Part shown: positions 52,755 to 63,203 of the stretch, in pieces | Position numbering within the stretch: the first letter of the stretch is position 1 | Layout: each line of letters opens with the position of its first letter | Assembly: GCA_034664125.1 (NCBI GenBank) | Contig: JAXDIG010000056.1 | Span: 1 to 64,000, forward strand | From: JACVRW01 sp034664125 | GTDB lineage: Bacteria > Actinomycetota > Thermoleophilia > Solirubrobacterales > Thermoleophilaceae | Direction: 5' to 3' | Length of the DNA stretch: 64,000 bases | Position numbers and translations under genes: made by a program | Notes under the pieces: model-generated | Told to the model about the DNA's origin: nothing | The model's database searches: none | Seen by the model: only the letters and a program-made list of their open reading frames with translations

Positions 52755-52760
52755 TACCGT
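52755..52760 (+). promoter_or_regulatory. -10 box TACCGT for secA
   Basis: TACCGT ends 7 nt before the secA ATG, so secA mRNA is predicted to be leaderless. Confidence 0.55.
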
Positions 52761-52767
52761 AGCTCCG

Positions 52768-55626
<2,859 letters not shown>

Positions 55627-55782
55627 GCGCCATGGCCTCATCCGCGCCCCGCGCGGACGGCAGCTGACCGCGCCTGACGGCACCCGCGGTGCTCACCGAT
55701 GTTCTACATCGGCTGCGCCCGCGGGCTTGTCAGGCACGCTCAGCTGCTCGTCCGCATCGGACCGCGCCTTCGGCCATGGCGC
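55627..55782. repeat. Long imperfect inverted repeat between secA and prfB
   Basis: Central perfect stem CCGATGT-TCT-ACATCGG (55696-55712), then matched blocks outward: CCGCGGG with CCCGCGG, CCTGAC with GTCAGG, CAGCTGA with TCAGCTG, CGCG with CGCG, GCGGAC with GTCCGC, and GCGCCATGGCC (55627-55637) with GGCCATGGCGC (55772-55782). The RNA would fold into a roughly 75-bp interrupted hairpin right after the secA stop. The right end contains the prfB ATG (55776). It may end secA transcription, occlude prfB initiation, or both. Confidence 0.75.
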
Positions 55783-56877
55783 CTAGCGACGCCAGTGGCC
55801 TCCGCGGCCAGCTGACGCTGCTCGCGGACTATCTTTGACCCAGTTGCCCTAGACCAGCGCGTCAGCTCGCTGGAGGAGCAGATGTCGGCGCCGGGCTTCT
55901 GGGACGACCAGGAGCGCGCCACGGCCGTGTCGGCCGAGCACTCCGCGGCGACTCGGCGGCTCGAGTCGTACCGCTCGCTCGAGCGCGACGTGGACGACCT
56001 CGAGGCGCTCGAGGAGATGGCCGCCGAGGACGAGTCGATCGCGGCCGAGCTCGAGGAGCAGCGCGGCTCGATAGAGGCTCGCCTCGGAGAGCTGGAGGAG
56101 GCGCGCCTGTTCAGCGGCCAGTACGACCACGGCGACGCCGTGGTCACGGTGAACGCCGGCGCGGGCGGGACCGACTCGCAGGACTGGGCCGAGATGCTGC
56201 TGCGCATGGAGATGCGCTGGGCCGAGCGCCGGGGCATGAAGGTGGAGCTGAAAGAGGCCTCCCCGGGGGAAGAGGCCGGCATCAAGTCGGCCACCTTCAT
56301 CGCGCGCGGCGAGAACGCCTACGGGCTGTTCTCGGCGGAGAAGGGCGTGCACCGGCTGGTGCGGATCTCGCCCTATGACGCGCAGTCGCGCCGCCACACC
56401 GCCTTCGCCGGGGTCGAGGTGGCGCCGTTCGTCGAGGACGCCGTGGACGTGGAGATCGACCCGGACGACATCCAGATCGACACCTACCGCGCGAGCGGAG
56501 CGGGCGGCCAGCACGTGAACAAGACCGACTCGGCGGTCCGGATAACGCACCGGCCGAGCGGCATCGTGGTGCAGTGCCAGAATGAGCGCTCGCAGTCGGC
56601 GAACAAGGACACCGCGATGAAGATGCTGCGGGCGAAGCTGATCGAGGCCGAGCAGCGCAAGCGCGAGGAGGCGATCGCGAAGGAGAGGGGCGAGGCGCAG
56701 GACGTGGCGTGGGGCTCCCAGATCCGGAGCTATGTCCTACATCCCTACACGATGGTCAAGGACCACCGCACGAACGTCGAGGCCGGAAACGCCCAGGGCG
56801 TACTCGACGGCGACCTCGACCAGTTCGTGAGAGCCGAGCTGCTGCGCCGCGCCGGCAACGGGGCGGCCACGACGTGA
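55776..56877 (+). CDS. prfB: Peptide chain release factor 2, with programmed +1 frameshift
   Basis: The first reading frame (ATG 55776, 20 codons ending LLADYL) stops at TGA 55836-55838 within TATCTTTGAC. Reading on in +1 from GAC (55837) gives DPVALDQRVSSLEEQMSAPGFWDDQER and the rest of RF2, 366 aa in all, the normal RF2 length. The domain 3 GGQ is in YRASGAGGQHVNKTDSAVRITH, and the anticodon-tripeptide region precedes it (VRISPYDAQSRRHT is the conserved downstream block). RF2 releases at UGA/UAA, so low RF2 promotes its own frameshift. The ATG at 55882 sometimes used would lose the N-terminus. The stop overlaps the MMPL start by two bases. Confidence 0.93.
55833..55839 (+). promoter_or_regulatory. 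RF2 programmed frameshift site CTTTGAC
   Basis: CTT TGA C, the universal RF2 slip site, preceded by TAT. The AGGGGG Shine-Dalgarno-like stimulator usual upstream is absent (CTCGCGGAC instead), so slippage may rely on slow UGA decoding or on the upstream structure. Confidence 0.9.
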
Positions 56878-59090
56878 TCGCCTGGACCCGCTTCGTGGTG
56901 CGCCATCGCCGGATGGTGCTCGCCGCGTGGGTCCTTGCCTTCCTCATCGGCGGAACGGCGGCAGCGGGACTCGGGGACCTGTTGACCAACCGCTTCAGCG
57001 TTCCGGGCTCGGACGCCGAGCGCGGCCTGAACCTGCTGAAGGACCATTTCGGGGAACGCGGCGACGGCGCCTTCTCGCTCGTGGTCCAGCCGACGCGCGG
57101 GTCGACGGCCGACCCCGTGTTTGTCCGCCGGGTCGAGGCGGCGGCGCGGCGCGCGGCACGAGTCGTCGGCGGTGGCAAGGCGGGGCCGGTCCAGAGGGCC
57201 GGCGACCGCGTCGCCTATGTCCAGATCACCACGCCGCTCGAGAACGACGACGCCGCGAAGCGAACGGAGGACATGCGCAGGGCGATCGACTCGCCGCCCG
57301 GCATGCGCACCTATCTCTCCGGCTTCCCGGCGATCAACCACGACACCCAGCCGATCTACAACGACGACCTGGCGAAGGGCGAGACGATCGCCGGGCCGAT
57401 CGCCCTGCTGGTGCTCGTGTTCATGTTCGGGACCGCGGGCGGCGTGGCGGTGCCGCTGGTGTTCGCGGCCGTGTCGATTCCCACCACGCTCGGGCTCGTA
57501 TGGGTCTTCGCCCACGTGATGGATATGGCGGTCTACGTGACCAACATCGTCACGCTGATCGGACTCGCGATCGCGATCGACTACTCGATGCTCGTGGTGT
57601 TCCGCTACCGGGAGGAGCTCGAGCATCACGACGATCCGCACCGCGCTCTCGAGCGAACCATGGAAACGGCGGGGCGCGCGACCATCTTCTCCGGCCTCAC
57701 CGTGGCCGTGGGATTGGCCCTGCTCGTCTTCATGCCGTTGCCGTTCATGCGCTCGATGGGCGTGGGCGGTTTGCTCGTGCCGCTGGTATCGATCGCCGCC
57801 GCTGCCACCTTCCTGCCGGCGCTGCTCGCGGTGCAGCGGCGCGGGGTCAACCGGTGGCGCATCGTGCCGCGCTCGGTGCTCGAGCGGCGCACCCGCTCCG
57901 AGACGGGCTTCTGGACAACGCTTGCGCACTCGATCATGCGGCACCCGGTCCGCTACCTGGTGACCGCCGGGGTGCCGATGCTCGCCCTGGCGCTGCTCGC
58001 CACGCAGCTCCACCTCACGAGCGGGGACAACCGCGGCGTTCCGAAGACGACCGAGTCCACCCGCGGCCTCGCCCTGCTCGAGAGCACCCTCGGACCAGGG
58101 GCGCTGGCGCCCAACCAGGTCGTGATCGACACCGGTCGCCCCGGCGCAGCGTGGTCGCCTTCGGTGATCGCGGCTCAGCGCCGCCTCGTGGCGGCGGTCC
58201 GCAAGGATCCGGAGGTGGATCCCGGGACCATCCAGGCTCCCGCGCTCCTCACGCGGGGGCCGGGCCGCCCTGACGCCCGAACGCTCGCCCAGCTCAGACG
58301 CGCGAACCTGGTCGATCCCAGCGGACGCTACGTGCAGGTGCGCGTTTCCGGCCGTAGCGACAGCGGCACGGACGCCGCGGTGGACCTGGTCCACCGGCTG
58401 CGCGACCGCTACGTGCCCGCAGCCGGTTTCGGCTCGGCGACGGTGCTGGTCAGCGGCGCGCCTGCGTTCGGCGTGGATTTCATCGACAAGGCCTACTCCG
58501 CCTTCCCCTGGCTCGTGGTGGCCGTGCTGGTGCTGAGCTACCTGATCCTGCTCCGGGCGTTCAGGTCGATGGTCCTGCCGCTCAAGGCCGTGCTCATGAA
58601 CCTCCTCTCGGTGGGCGCCACATACGGGGTCCTGGTGCTCGTGTTCCAGCACGGATGGGGCGAGGTGATCGGGCTGCAGCAGTCCGACCAGATCGACGCC
58701 TGGATCCCCATCTTCCTGTTCGCGATGCTGTTCGGGCTCTCGATGGACTACGAGGTCTTCCTGCTGTCGCGTATGCGCGAGGAGTGGGACAAGCGCCACG
58801 AAAACGAGGCGGCCGTCGCCTACGGGCTCCAGCACACGGGCCGGATCATCACCGCCGCCGCGATCGTCATGGTCGCTGCGTTCTCCGGCTTCACGTTTGG
58901 TTCGTTCGTCGGGTTGCAGGAGTTCGGCGTGGGGCTGTCGGCGGCCATCCTGCTCGACGCGACGGTGGTGCGCGCCATGCTCGTTCCAGCGGTCATGAAG
59001 CTGCTCGGCGACTGGAACTGGTACCTGCCCGAGCGAGTGCGGCGAGCGCTCAGACTGCCCACGCCGCGGCGCCCCGCGACCGAGCCGTAG
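56874..59090 (+). CDS. MMPL family transporter (RND superfamily)
   Basis: 738 aa, 12 transmembrane helices in two six-helix halves. First half: TRFVVRHRRMVLAAWVLAFLIGG, lumenal loop, then IGLAIAIDYSMLVVFRYREEL with the proton-relay Asp-Tyr pair. Second half: LFGLSMDYEVFLLSRMREEW with its matching Asp-Tyr. Between them a second lumenal domain. Family members export lipids or lipid-linked glycans in Actinobacteria. The GTG start overlaps the prfB stop, an unexpected partner for a release factor; expression may follow RF2 frameshift efficiency through translational coupling. Confidence 0.92.
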   Translation: MIAWTRFVVRHRRMVLAAWVLAFLIGGTAAAGLGDLLTNRFSVPGSDAERGLNLLKDHFGERGDGAFSLVVQPTRGSTADPVFVRRVEAAARRAARVVGGGKAGPVQRAGDRVAYVQITTPLENDDAAKRTEDMRRAIDSPPGMRTYLSGFPAINHDTQPIYNDDLAKGETIAGPIALLVLVFMFGTAGGVAVPLVFAAVSIPTTLGLVWVFAHVMDMAVYVTNIVTLIGLAIAIDYSMLVVFRYREELEHHDDPHRALERTMETAGRATIFSGLTVAVGLALLVFMPLPFMRSMGVGGLLVPLVSIAAAATFLPALLAVQRRGVNRWRIVPRSVLERRTRSETGFWTTLAHSIMRHPVRYLVTAGVPMLALALLATQLHLTSGDNRGVPKTTESTRGLALLESTLGPGALAPNQVVIDTGRPGAAWSPSVIAAQRRLVAAVRKDPEVDPGTIQAPALLTRGPGRPDARTLAQLRRANLVDPSGRYVQVRVSGRSDSGTDAAVDLVHRLRDRYVPAAGFGSATVLVSGAPAFGVDFIDKAYSAFPWLVVAVLVLSYLILLRAFRSMVLPLKAVLMNLLSVGATYGVLVLVFQHGWGEVIGLQQSDQIDAWIPIFLFAMLFGLSMDYEVFLLSRMREEWDKRHENEAAVAYGLQHTGRIITAAAIVMVAAFSGFTFGSFVGLQEFGVGLSAAILLDATVVRAMLVPAVMKLLGDWNWYLPERVRRALRLPTPRRPATEP

Positions 59091-59441
59091 CTAGCCGTCC
59101 TCCTCCTCCAGCGCCCGCAGCGAGCTCTGGCCGCGCTCCTCGACCTCCTCGAGCACTCCCAGGAGCTGGCCAACGCGGCACACGAGCAGGCGCTCCTCCT
59201 CGACCTCGACCCAGACGCCGGCCGCGGCGGGGAAGACCACGTGGTCGCCCGGCACCACGGGCATCTTCAGGCCCACGCTGCTCCACCAGTCGAGCCCCGG
59301 CCCGACCGCCAGCACGATCCCGTGCTGGGGCGGTGTCTGGTGCTCGCCCGGTGGCAGCAGCAGCCCGGACTGGCGCACCCGGTCGGGCTCGAGCTCCTTG
59401 ATCACGACCTGGTCGAAGAGGGGGCGAAGTTGCTGCCTCAC
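59091..59441 (-). CDS. GroES-like co-chaperonin
   Basis: 116 aa from GTG 59441; ATG 59447 is two codons earlier, but the TATGCT box (minus strand, 59450-59455) is 8 nt from the GTG and only 2 nt from the ATG. LRPLFDQVVIKELEPDRVRQSGLLLPPGEHQTPPQHGIVLAVGPGLDWW aligns with the GroES barrel and its mobile loop. VVPGDHVVFPAAAGVWVEVEEERLLVCRVGQLLGVLE is the second half. The C-terminal acidic tail (EEVEERGQSSLRALEEEDG) is extra. No groEL is adjacent, which is unusual for a main GroES. Confidence 0.82.
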   Translation of the reverse strand: MRQQLRPLFDQVVIKELEPDRVRQSGLLLPPGEHQTPPQHGIVLAVGPGLDWWSSVGLKMPVVPGDHVVFPAAAGVWVEVEEERLLVCRVGQLLGVLEEVEERGQSSLRALEEEDG

Positions 59442-59449
59442 GGCCATTG

Positions 59450-59485
59450 AGCATATGCGCCGCCGGGGCCCGACCTATCTACAGT
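59450..59485. promoter_or_regulatory. Divergent -10 boxes of GroES-like gene and ftsH
   Basis: TATGCT on the minus strand (59450-59455) for the GroES-like gene, and TACAGT on the plus strand (59480-59485) 7 nt before the ftsH ATG. Both predict leaderless messages; the two promoters face away from each other. Confidence 0.55.
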
Positions 59486-59492
59486 TAGCGAG

Positions 59493-61451
59493 ATGGCCGA
59501 CGAGGCCCGCCCTCCAGCTCCGCCCACCGCTCGCCCCCCGCGTGGCCCCAGGCCAGGCGACCCGCGCGCGGACCGGGCGCCTCAGAAGCCTCCGATGATC
59601 CCCTGGAGCGGGCGCCGTTTCGTGGTGATCCTGCTCGCCCTCTTCCTCCTCAACTGGGTCCTGGTCGCGGTGTTCGCGCCGGCCGAGAAGCGCATCCGGA
59701 TCCCCTACAACCCCAACTTCATCCAGCAGGTGGAGAGGGGCAACGTCAAGGAGATCTCGTCCAAGGGCGACACGATCCAGGGCAAGTTCAAGAAGTCGGT
59801 CGAGTACAAGGGCGACAAGGCGGCGAGCTTTGAAACCGAGATCCCGACGTTCGCCAACGACAACCAGCTCTCGAACCTGCTGACCGAGAAGCACGTCGTG
59901 ATCAACGCCGAGTCGCCGAGCAGCCGCTCGCTGCTCGAGACGATCCTGTTCTCGTTCGGCCCGACGATCCTGCTGGTCGCGCTGTTCGTGTTCCTGATGC
60001 GCCGGGTGGCCGGGGGTGGCGCGGGCGGCGGCGGTGTGCTCGGCCAGTTCGGGCGGTCGCGCGCCAAGCGCGTCGAGTCCGAGAGCCAGACGGTCACGTT
60101 CGAGGACGTCGCCGGCATCGAGGAGGCCAAGGAGCAGCTGGTCGAGGTCGTGGACTTCCTCAAGAACCCGCAGAAGTACCTCAGGCTGGGCGCCCGCATC
60201 CCGCGCGGGGTGCTGCTGGCGGGGCCGCCGGGCACCGGCAAGACGCTGCTCGCCCGCGCGGTCGCCGGCGAGGCCGGCGTGCCGTTCTTCTCGGCGTCGG
60301 CCTCGGAGTTCATCGAGGCGATCGTCGGCGTGGGCGCCTCGCGCGTGCGCGACCTGTTCAAGCAGGCCGAGGAGGCCGCCCCGGCGATCATCTTCATCGA
60401 CGAGCTCGACGCGATCGGCCGCGCCCGCGGCGGTGCCGGCGGGGTGCTGGGCGGCCACGACGAGCGCGAGCAGACGCTCAACCAGATCCTCACCGAGATG
60501 GACGGCTTCGACCCCGCGGTGGGAGTGGTGGTCCTCGGCGCCACCAATCGCGCCGACGTGCTCGACCCGGCGCTGCTGCGCCCCGGCCGCTTCGACCGCC
60601 GCGTATTCGTCCAACCGCCGGACAGCGCCGGCCGCGAGCAGATATTGCGCGTGCACACGCGCTCGGTGCCGCTCGCCGACGACGTGAACCTGGCTCAGAT
60701 CGCCCAGTCGACGCCGGGCATGGTCGGCGCCGAGCTGGCCAACCTGGCCAACGAGGCGGCACTGCTGGCCGCGAAGCGCGGTCACGACAGCGTGCAGCAC
60801 TCGGACTTCACGGACGCGCTGGAGCAGATCATGCTCGGCGCCGCGCGCAAGCTGGTCCTGAGCGAAGAGGACCGCCGCCGGATCGCCTACCACGAGGGCG
60901 GCCACGCGATCGTCGGCATGCTCACGCCCGGAGCGGATCCGGTGCGCAAGGTGTCGATCATCCCGCGCGGGCAGGCGCTCGGCGTCACGGTGTCGACCCC
61001 GGAGGACGACCGCTTCAACTACTCCGAGGAGGAGCTGCGCGCAAAGATCCGCGTATCCTGCGGCGGTCGCGCGGCCGAGGAGATCGTGTACGACGAGCCG
61101 ACCACGGGAGCGGAATCCGACATCCAGCAGGTCACGGGCATCGCTCGCGGGATGGTCGAGCGCTGGGGCATGAGCCAGAAGGTCGGGTTCCTCGCCGTGG
61201 CTCCGAGGGACGGGGTGAGCCCGCTCCTACCCGGCGCCGAGCCGGTTTCGGAGGCCACCAAGGAGCTGATCGACGCCGAGGTGCGGCGCATCGTGGACGA
61301 TGAGATCGACTTCGTGCGCCGCCTGCTCACGGACAACCGCGAGCGGCTGGACGCGCTGGCGGACGCCCTGCTCGAGAACGAGACGCTCGACGAGCTGGAC
61401 GCCTACGCGGCCGCGGGGATCCCGCGCCAGCGCGAGACGGCTTCGGCTTGA
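59493..61451 (+). CDS. ftsH: ATP-dependent zinc metalloprotease FtsH
   Basis: 652 aa. A Pro-rich cytoplasmic start (about 1-40), two helices (about 43-63 and 150-172) framing the outer domain, then AAA+ with Walker A GPPGTGKT (244-251), Walker B IIFIDELDAIG and the second-region-of-homology ATNRADVLDPALLRPGRFDRR. Protease HEGGH at 467-471 with the distal Asp later. The pore loop reads EFIEAIVGVGA, with Ile277 where most FtsH have Phe (FVEMFVGVGA). It degrades membrane and soluble regulators. ATG 59493 is 7 nt from TACAGT. Stop shares one base with nadC. Confidence 0.97.
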   Translation: MADEARPPAPPTARPPRGPRPGDPRADRAPQKPPMIPWSGRRFVVILLALFLLNWVLVAVFAPAEKRIRIPYNPNFIQQVERGNVKEISSKGDTIQGKFKKSVEYKGDKAASFETEIPTFANDNQLSNLLTEKHVVINAESPSSRSLLETILFSFGPTILLVALFVFLMRRVAGGGAGGGGVLGQFGRSRAKRVESESQTVTFEDVAGIEEAKEQLVEVVDFLKNPQKYLRLGARIPRGVLLAGPPGTGKTLLARAVAGEAGVPFFSASASEFIEAIVGVGASRVRDLFKQAEEAAPAIIFIDELDAIGRARGGAGGVLGGHDEREQTLNQILTEMDGFDPAVGVVVLGATNRADVLDPALLRPGRFDRRVFVQPPDSAGREQILRVHTRSVPLADDVNLAQIAQSTPGMVGAELANLANEAALLAAKRGHDSVQHSDFTDALEQIMLGAARKLVLSEEDRRRIAYHEGGHAIVGMLTPGADPVRKVSIIPRGQALGVTVSTPEDDRFNYSEEELRAKIRVSCGGRAAEEIVYDEPTTGAESDIQQVTGIARGMVERWGMSQKVGFLAVAPRDGVSPLLPGAEPVSEATKELIDAEVRRIVDDEIDFVRRLLTDNRERLDALADALLENETLDELDAYAAAGIPRQRETASA

Positions 61452-62272
61452 TGCTCGAGATCATCGATCGAGCCCTCGCGGAGGACGTGGGCGAGGGGGA
61501 CCTCACCACGGCCGCGGTCGTGGAGCCGGGCGCGCGGGCGCGGGCGCGGATCTACCAGAAGGCGCCCGGCGCGCCGGCTGGGCTGCGCGTGGCGGAGAAG
61601 GTTTTCGAGCGCGTCGACCCCGAGCTGCGCTGGCACGCGCACGCCGAGGAGGGCGAGTGGAGCGAGGGCGGCATGCTGGCCGAGCTGGCGGGCAGCGCGG
61701 GGTCGATACTGGCGGCCGAGCGGGTGGCGCTGAACTTCCTGGGCCGGCTCTCGGGGATCGCGACGCTGACGGCGCGCTACGTGGACGCGGTGGCCGGGAC
61801 CGGCGTGCAGATCCTGGACACGCGCAAGACCACGCCGGGGCTGCGGGTGCTGGAGAAGGAGGCCGTGCGCGTAGGCGGCGGCGTGAGCCACCGCAACGGG
61901 CTGTTCGACGCGATCCTCGTGAAGGAGAACCACTCCGCGCTCGCCGGCGGCGTGGCGGTGGCCGCGCGGCTGGCGCTCGAGGCGGCGCCGCCAGGGATCC
62001 CGGTGGAGGTCGAGTGCGCCACGCTCGAAGACGTGGTGGGCGCGCTTGATGCCGGGGCCTCGCGGCTGCTGCTGGACAACATGACGCCCGAGCAGCTCAG
62101 CGGCGCGGTGGAGCTGGCCGGCAAGCGCGCCCAGCTGGAGGCGTCCGGGGGGATCACGCTGGAGACGATCCGCGCGGTGGCGGAAACCGGCGTGGACTAC
62201 ATCAGCGTGGGCGCGCTGACGCACTCGGCGCCGGCGCTGGACGTGAGCCTGCTGCTCGAGCCGCTGGAATAA
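61451..62272 (+). CDS. nadC: Nicotinate-nucleotide pyrophosphorylase (carboxylating)
   Basis: 273 aa. Converts quinolinate and PRPP to nicotinate mononucleotide. LAEDVGEGDLTTAAVV at the N-terminus, ERVALNFLGRLSGIATLTARYVDAV, ILDTRKTTPGLRVLEKEAVRVGGGVSHRNGLFDAILVKENH, then LDNMTPEQL and ASGGITLETI and GVDYISVGALTHSAPALD, all standard NadC. The ATG overlaps the ftsH stop (TGATG). With nrtR and nadA just downstream it makes an NAD de novo module, but nadC itself is tied to the ftsH transcript and not behind the NrtR operator. Confidence 0.96.
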   Translation: MLEIIDRALAEDVGEGDLTTAAVVEPGARARARIYQKAPGAPAGLRVAEKVFERVDPELRWHAHAEEGEWSEGGMLAELAGSAGSILAAERVALNFLGRLSGIATLTARYVDAVAGTGVQILDTRKTTPGLRVLEKEAVRVGGGVSHRNGLFDAILVKENHSALAGGVAVAARLALEAAPPGIPVEVECATLEDVVGALDAGASRLLLDNMTPEQLSGAVELAGKRAQLEASGGITLETIRAVAETGVDYISVGALTHSAPALDVSLLLEPLE

Positions 62273-62279
62273 ACCATCT

Positions 62280-62295
62280 GGGGGCTCGCGCCCCC
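62280..62295. terminator. GGGGG-CTCGCG-CCCCC hairpin after nadC
   Basis: Same hairpin as at 44689-44704, here between convergent nadC and nrtR, a position that fits termination. No T-run. The remainder of 62296-62384 shows nothing recognisable. Confidence 0.5.
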
Positions 62296-62384
62296 GGACC
62301 CCCGTGAAGATTGGCTTGGTTGCTGCGCCCGGGCCTGTTTGGCGCCACCGGGCGGCCGCATCCCCGTTTCTTGCTGTCCGTCGG

Positions 62385-63131
62385 TTAGGTCGACCGCGGC
62401 GGCCTGAGCACCGCGAAGGGGTCCGTGACCTCCAGGTCGCGCGACGCGAAGCGGTAGACCGCGGCTGGGCGGCCGCCCTCGGGCCCGGGGGCGCGCCGCT
62501 CGCCGGTGGGCTCCAGCAGACCCCGCCGCTCGAGCACCCGGCGCAGGTTGGTCGGGTCGACCGGGTAGCCGAGCGCGGCCGTGTAGATGGCGCTCAGCTC
62601 GGAGATCGAGAAGTGCTCGGGGGCGAGGGCGAAGCCGATGTTCGTGTAGGACAGCTTGGCGCGCAGCCGCTCGCGCCCGGCGAGGACGATCGCCTCGTGG
62701 TCGAAGGCCGGGCGGGGCAGCTGCTCGATCGAATGCCACGCCGTGTCCTCGGGCAGCTCGGGGTCGAGCCCGAGCGGCACGAGGCCCAGGTATGCGGTCG
62801 CGAGCTGCCACTCGTCGGGATGGCGGCCGGGCTCGCTCAGCGTCTCGAGCTGCTCGAGCCACGAGAGCTCCGCAACGTCGACCTTGCGAGCGAGGTGCGT
62901 GCGAATCGAGCGCTCGAGCGTGTCTCCCGGTCCGAGATAGCCGCCCGGCAGCGACCAGGCGCCGCTGAAGGGCTCCCGCGCTCGCTGCCAGAGCAGCACG
63001 CAAAGAGCGCCGTCGCGCACCTGTAGGACGACGGCGAGCGTGACGTGCGTTGGGGAGGACGCGTCCGGCGTCTCGCCGCCCGGCCGGGTTTTCGACTGCG
63101 AGTCGGAGACGGTGGTATCCTTCGGCGGCAT
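62385..63131 (-). CDS. nrtR: NrtR-type Nudix-domain transcriptional regulator of NAD synthesis
   Basis: 248 aa. The N-terminal Nudix fold has LAVVLQVRDGALCVLLWQRAREPFSGAWSLPGGYLGPGDTLERSI. The Nudix box is degenerate: after PGGYLGPGD the catalytic RExxEE is replaced by THLARK, so hydrolase activity is probably lost and the domain senses a ligand (ADP-ribose in characterised NrtR). The C-terminal winged helix (about 160-248) is the DNA-binding part: YTNIGFALAPEHFSISELSAIYTAALGYPVDPTNLRRVLERRGLLEPTG. ATG 63131 is 9 nt from TATGAT (minus strand). Divergent from nadA over a dyad. Confidence 0.9.
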   Translation of the reverse strand: MPPKDTTVSDSQSKTRPGGETPDASSPTHVTLAVVLQVRDGALCVLLWQRAREPFSGAWSLPGGYLGPGDTLERSIRTHLARKVDVAELSWLEQLETLSEPGRHPDEWQLATAYLGLVPLGLDPELPEDTAWHSIEQLPRPAFDHEAIVLAGRERLRAKLSYTNIGFALAPEHFSISELSAIYTAALGYPVDPTNLRRVLERRGLLEPTGERRAPGPEGGRPAAVYRFASRDLEVTDPFAVLRPPRST

Positions 63132-63158
63132 CGGTTTTCGATCATAGGTCAAAAACCG
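63132..63158. promoter_or_regulatory. Probable NrtR operator between nrtR and nadA
   Basis: CGGTTTT (63132-63138) and AAAACCG (63152-63158) are perfect inverted repeats with 13-nt spacer, and three further base pairs in the spacer are symmetric. It is AT-rich against the background and contains the nrtR -10 box TATGAT (minus strand, within 63141-63146), so bound NrtR would block its own promoter and nadA. Confidence 0.75.
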
Positions 63159-63203
63159 GTCGCGTGTCGCCAGACCGCAAGCGAGGATGCAAGCGAGGAC
63201 CGC

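Noticed and set aside
55882..56877. prfB starting at the ATG at 55882
   Set aside because: It would lack the conserved N-terminal segment, which is present upstream once the CTTTGAC +1 shift is read; total length then matches RF2.
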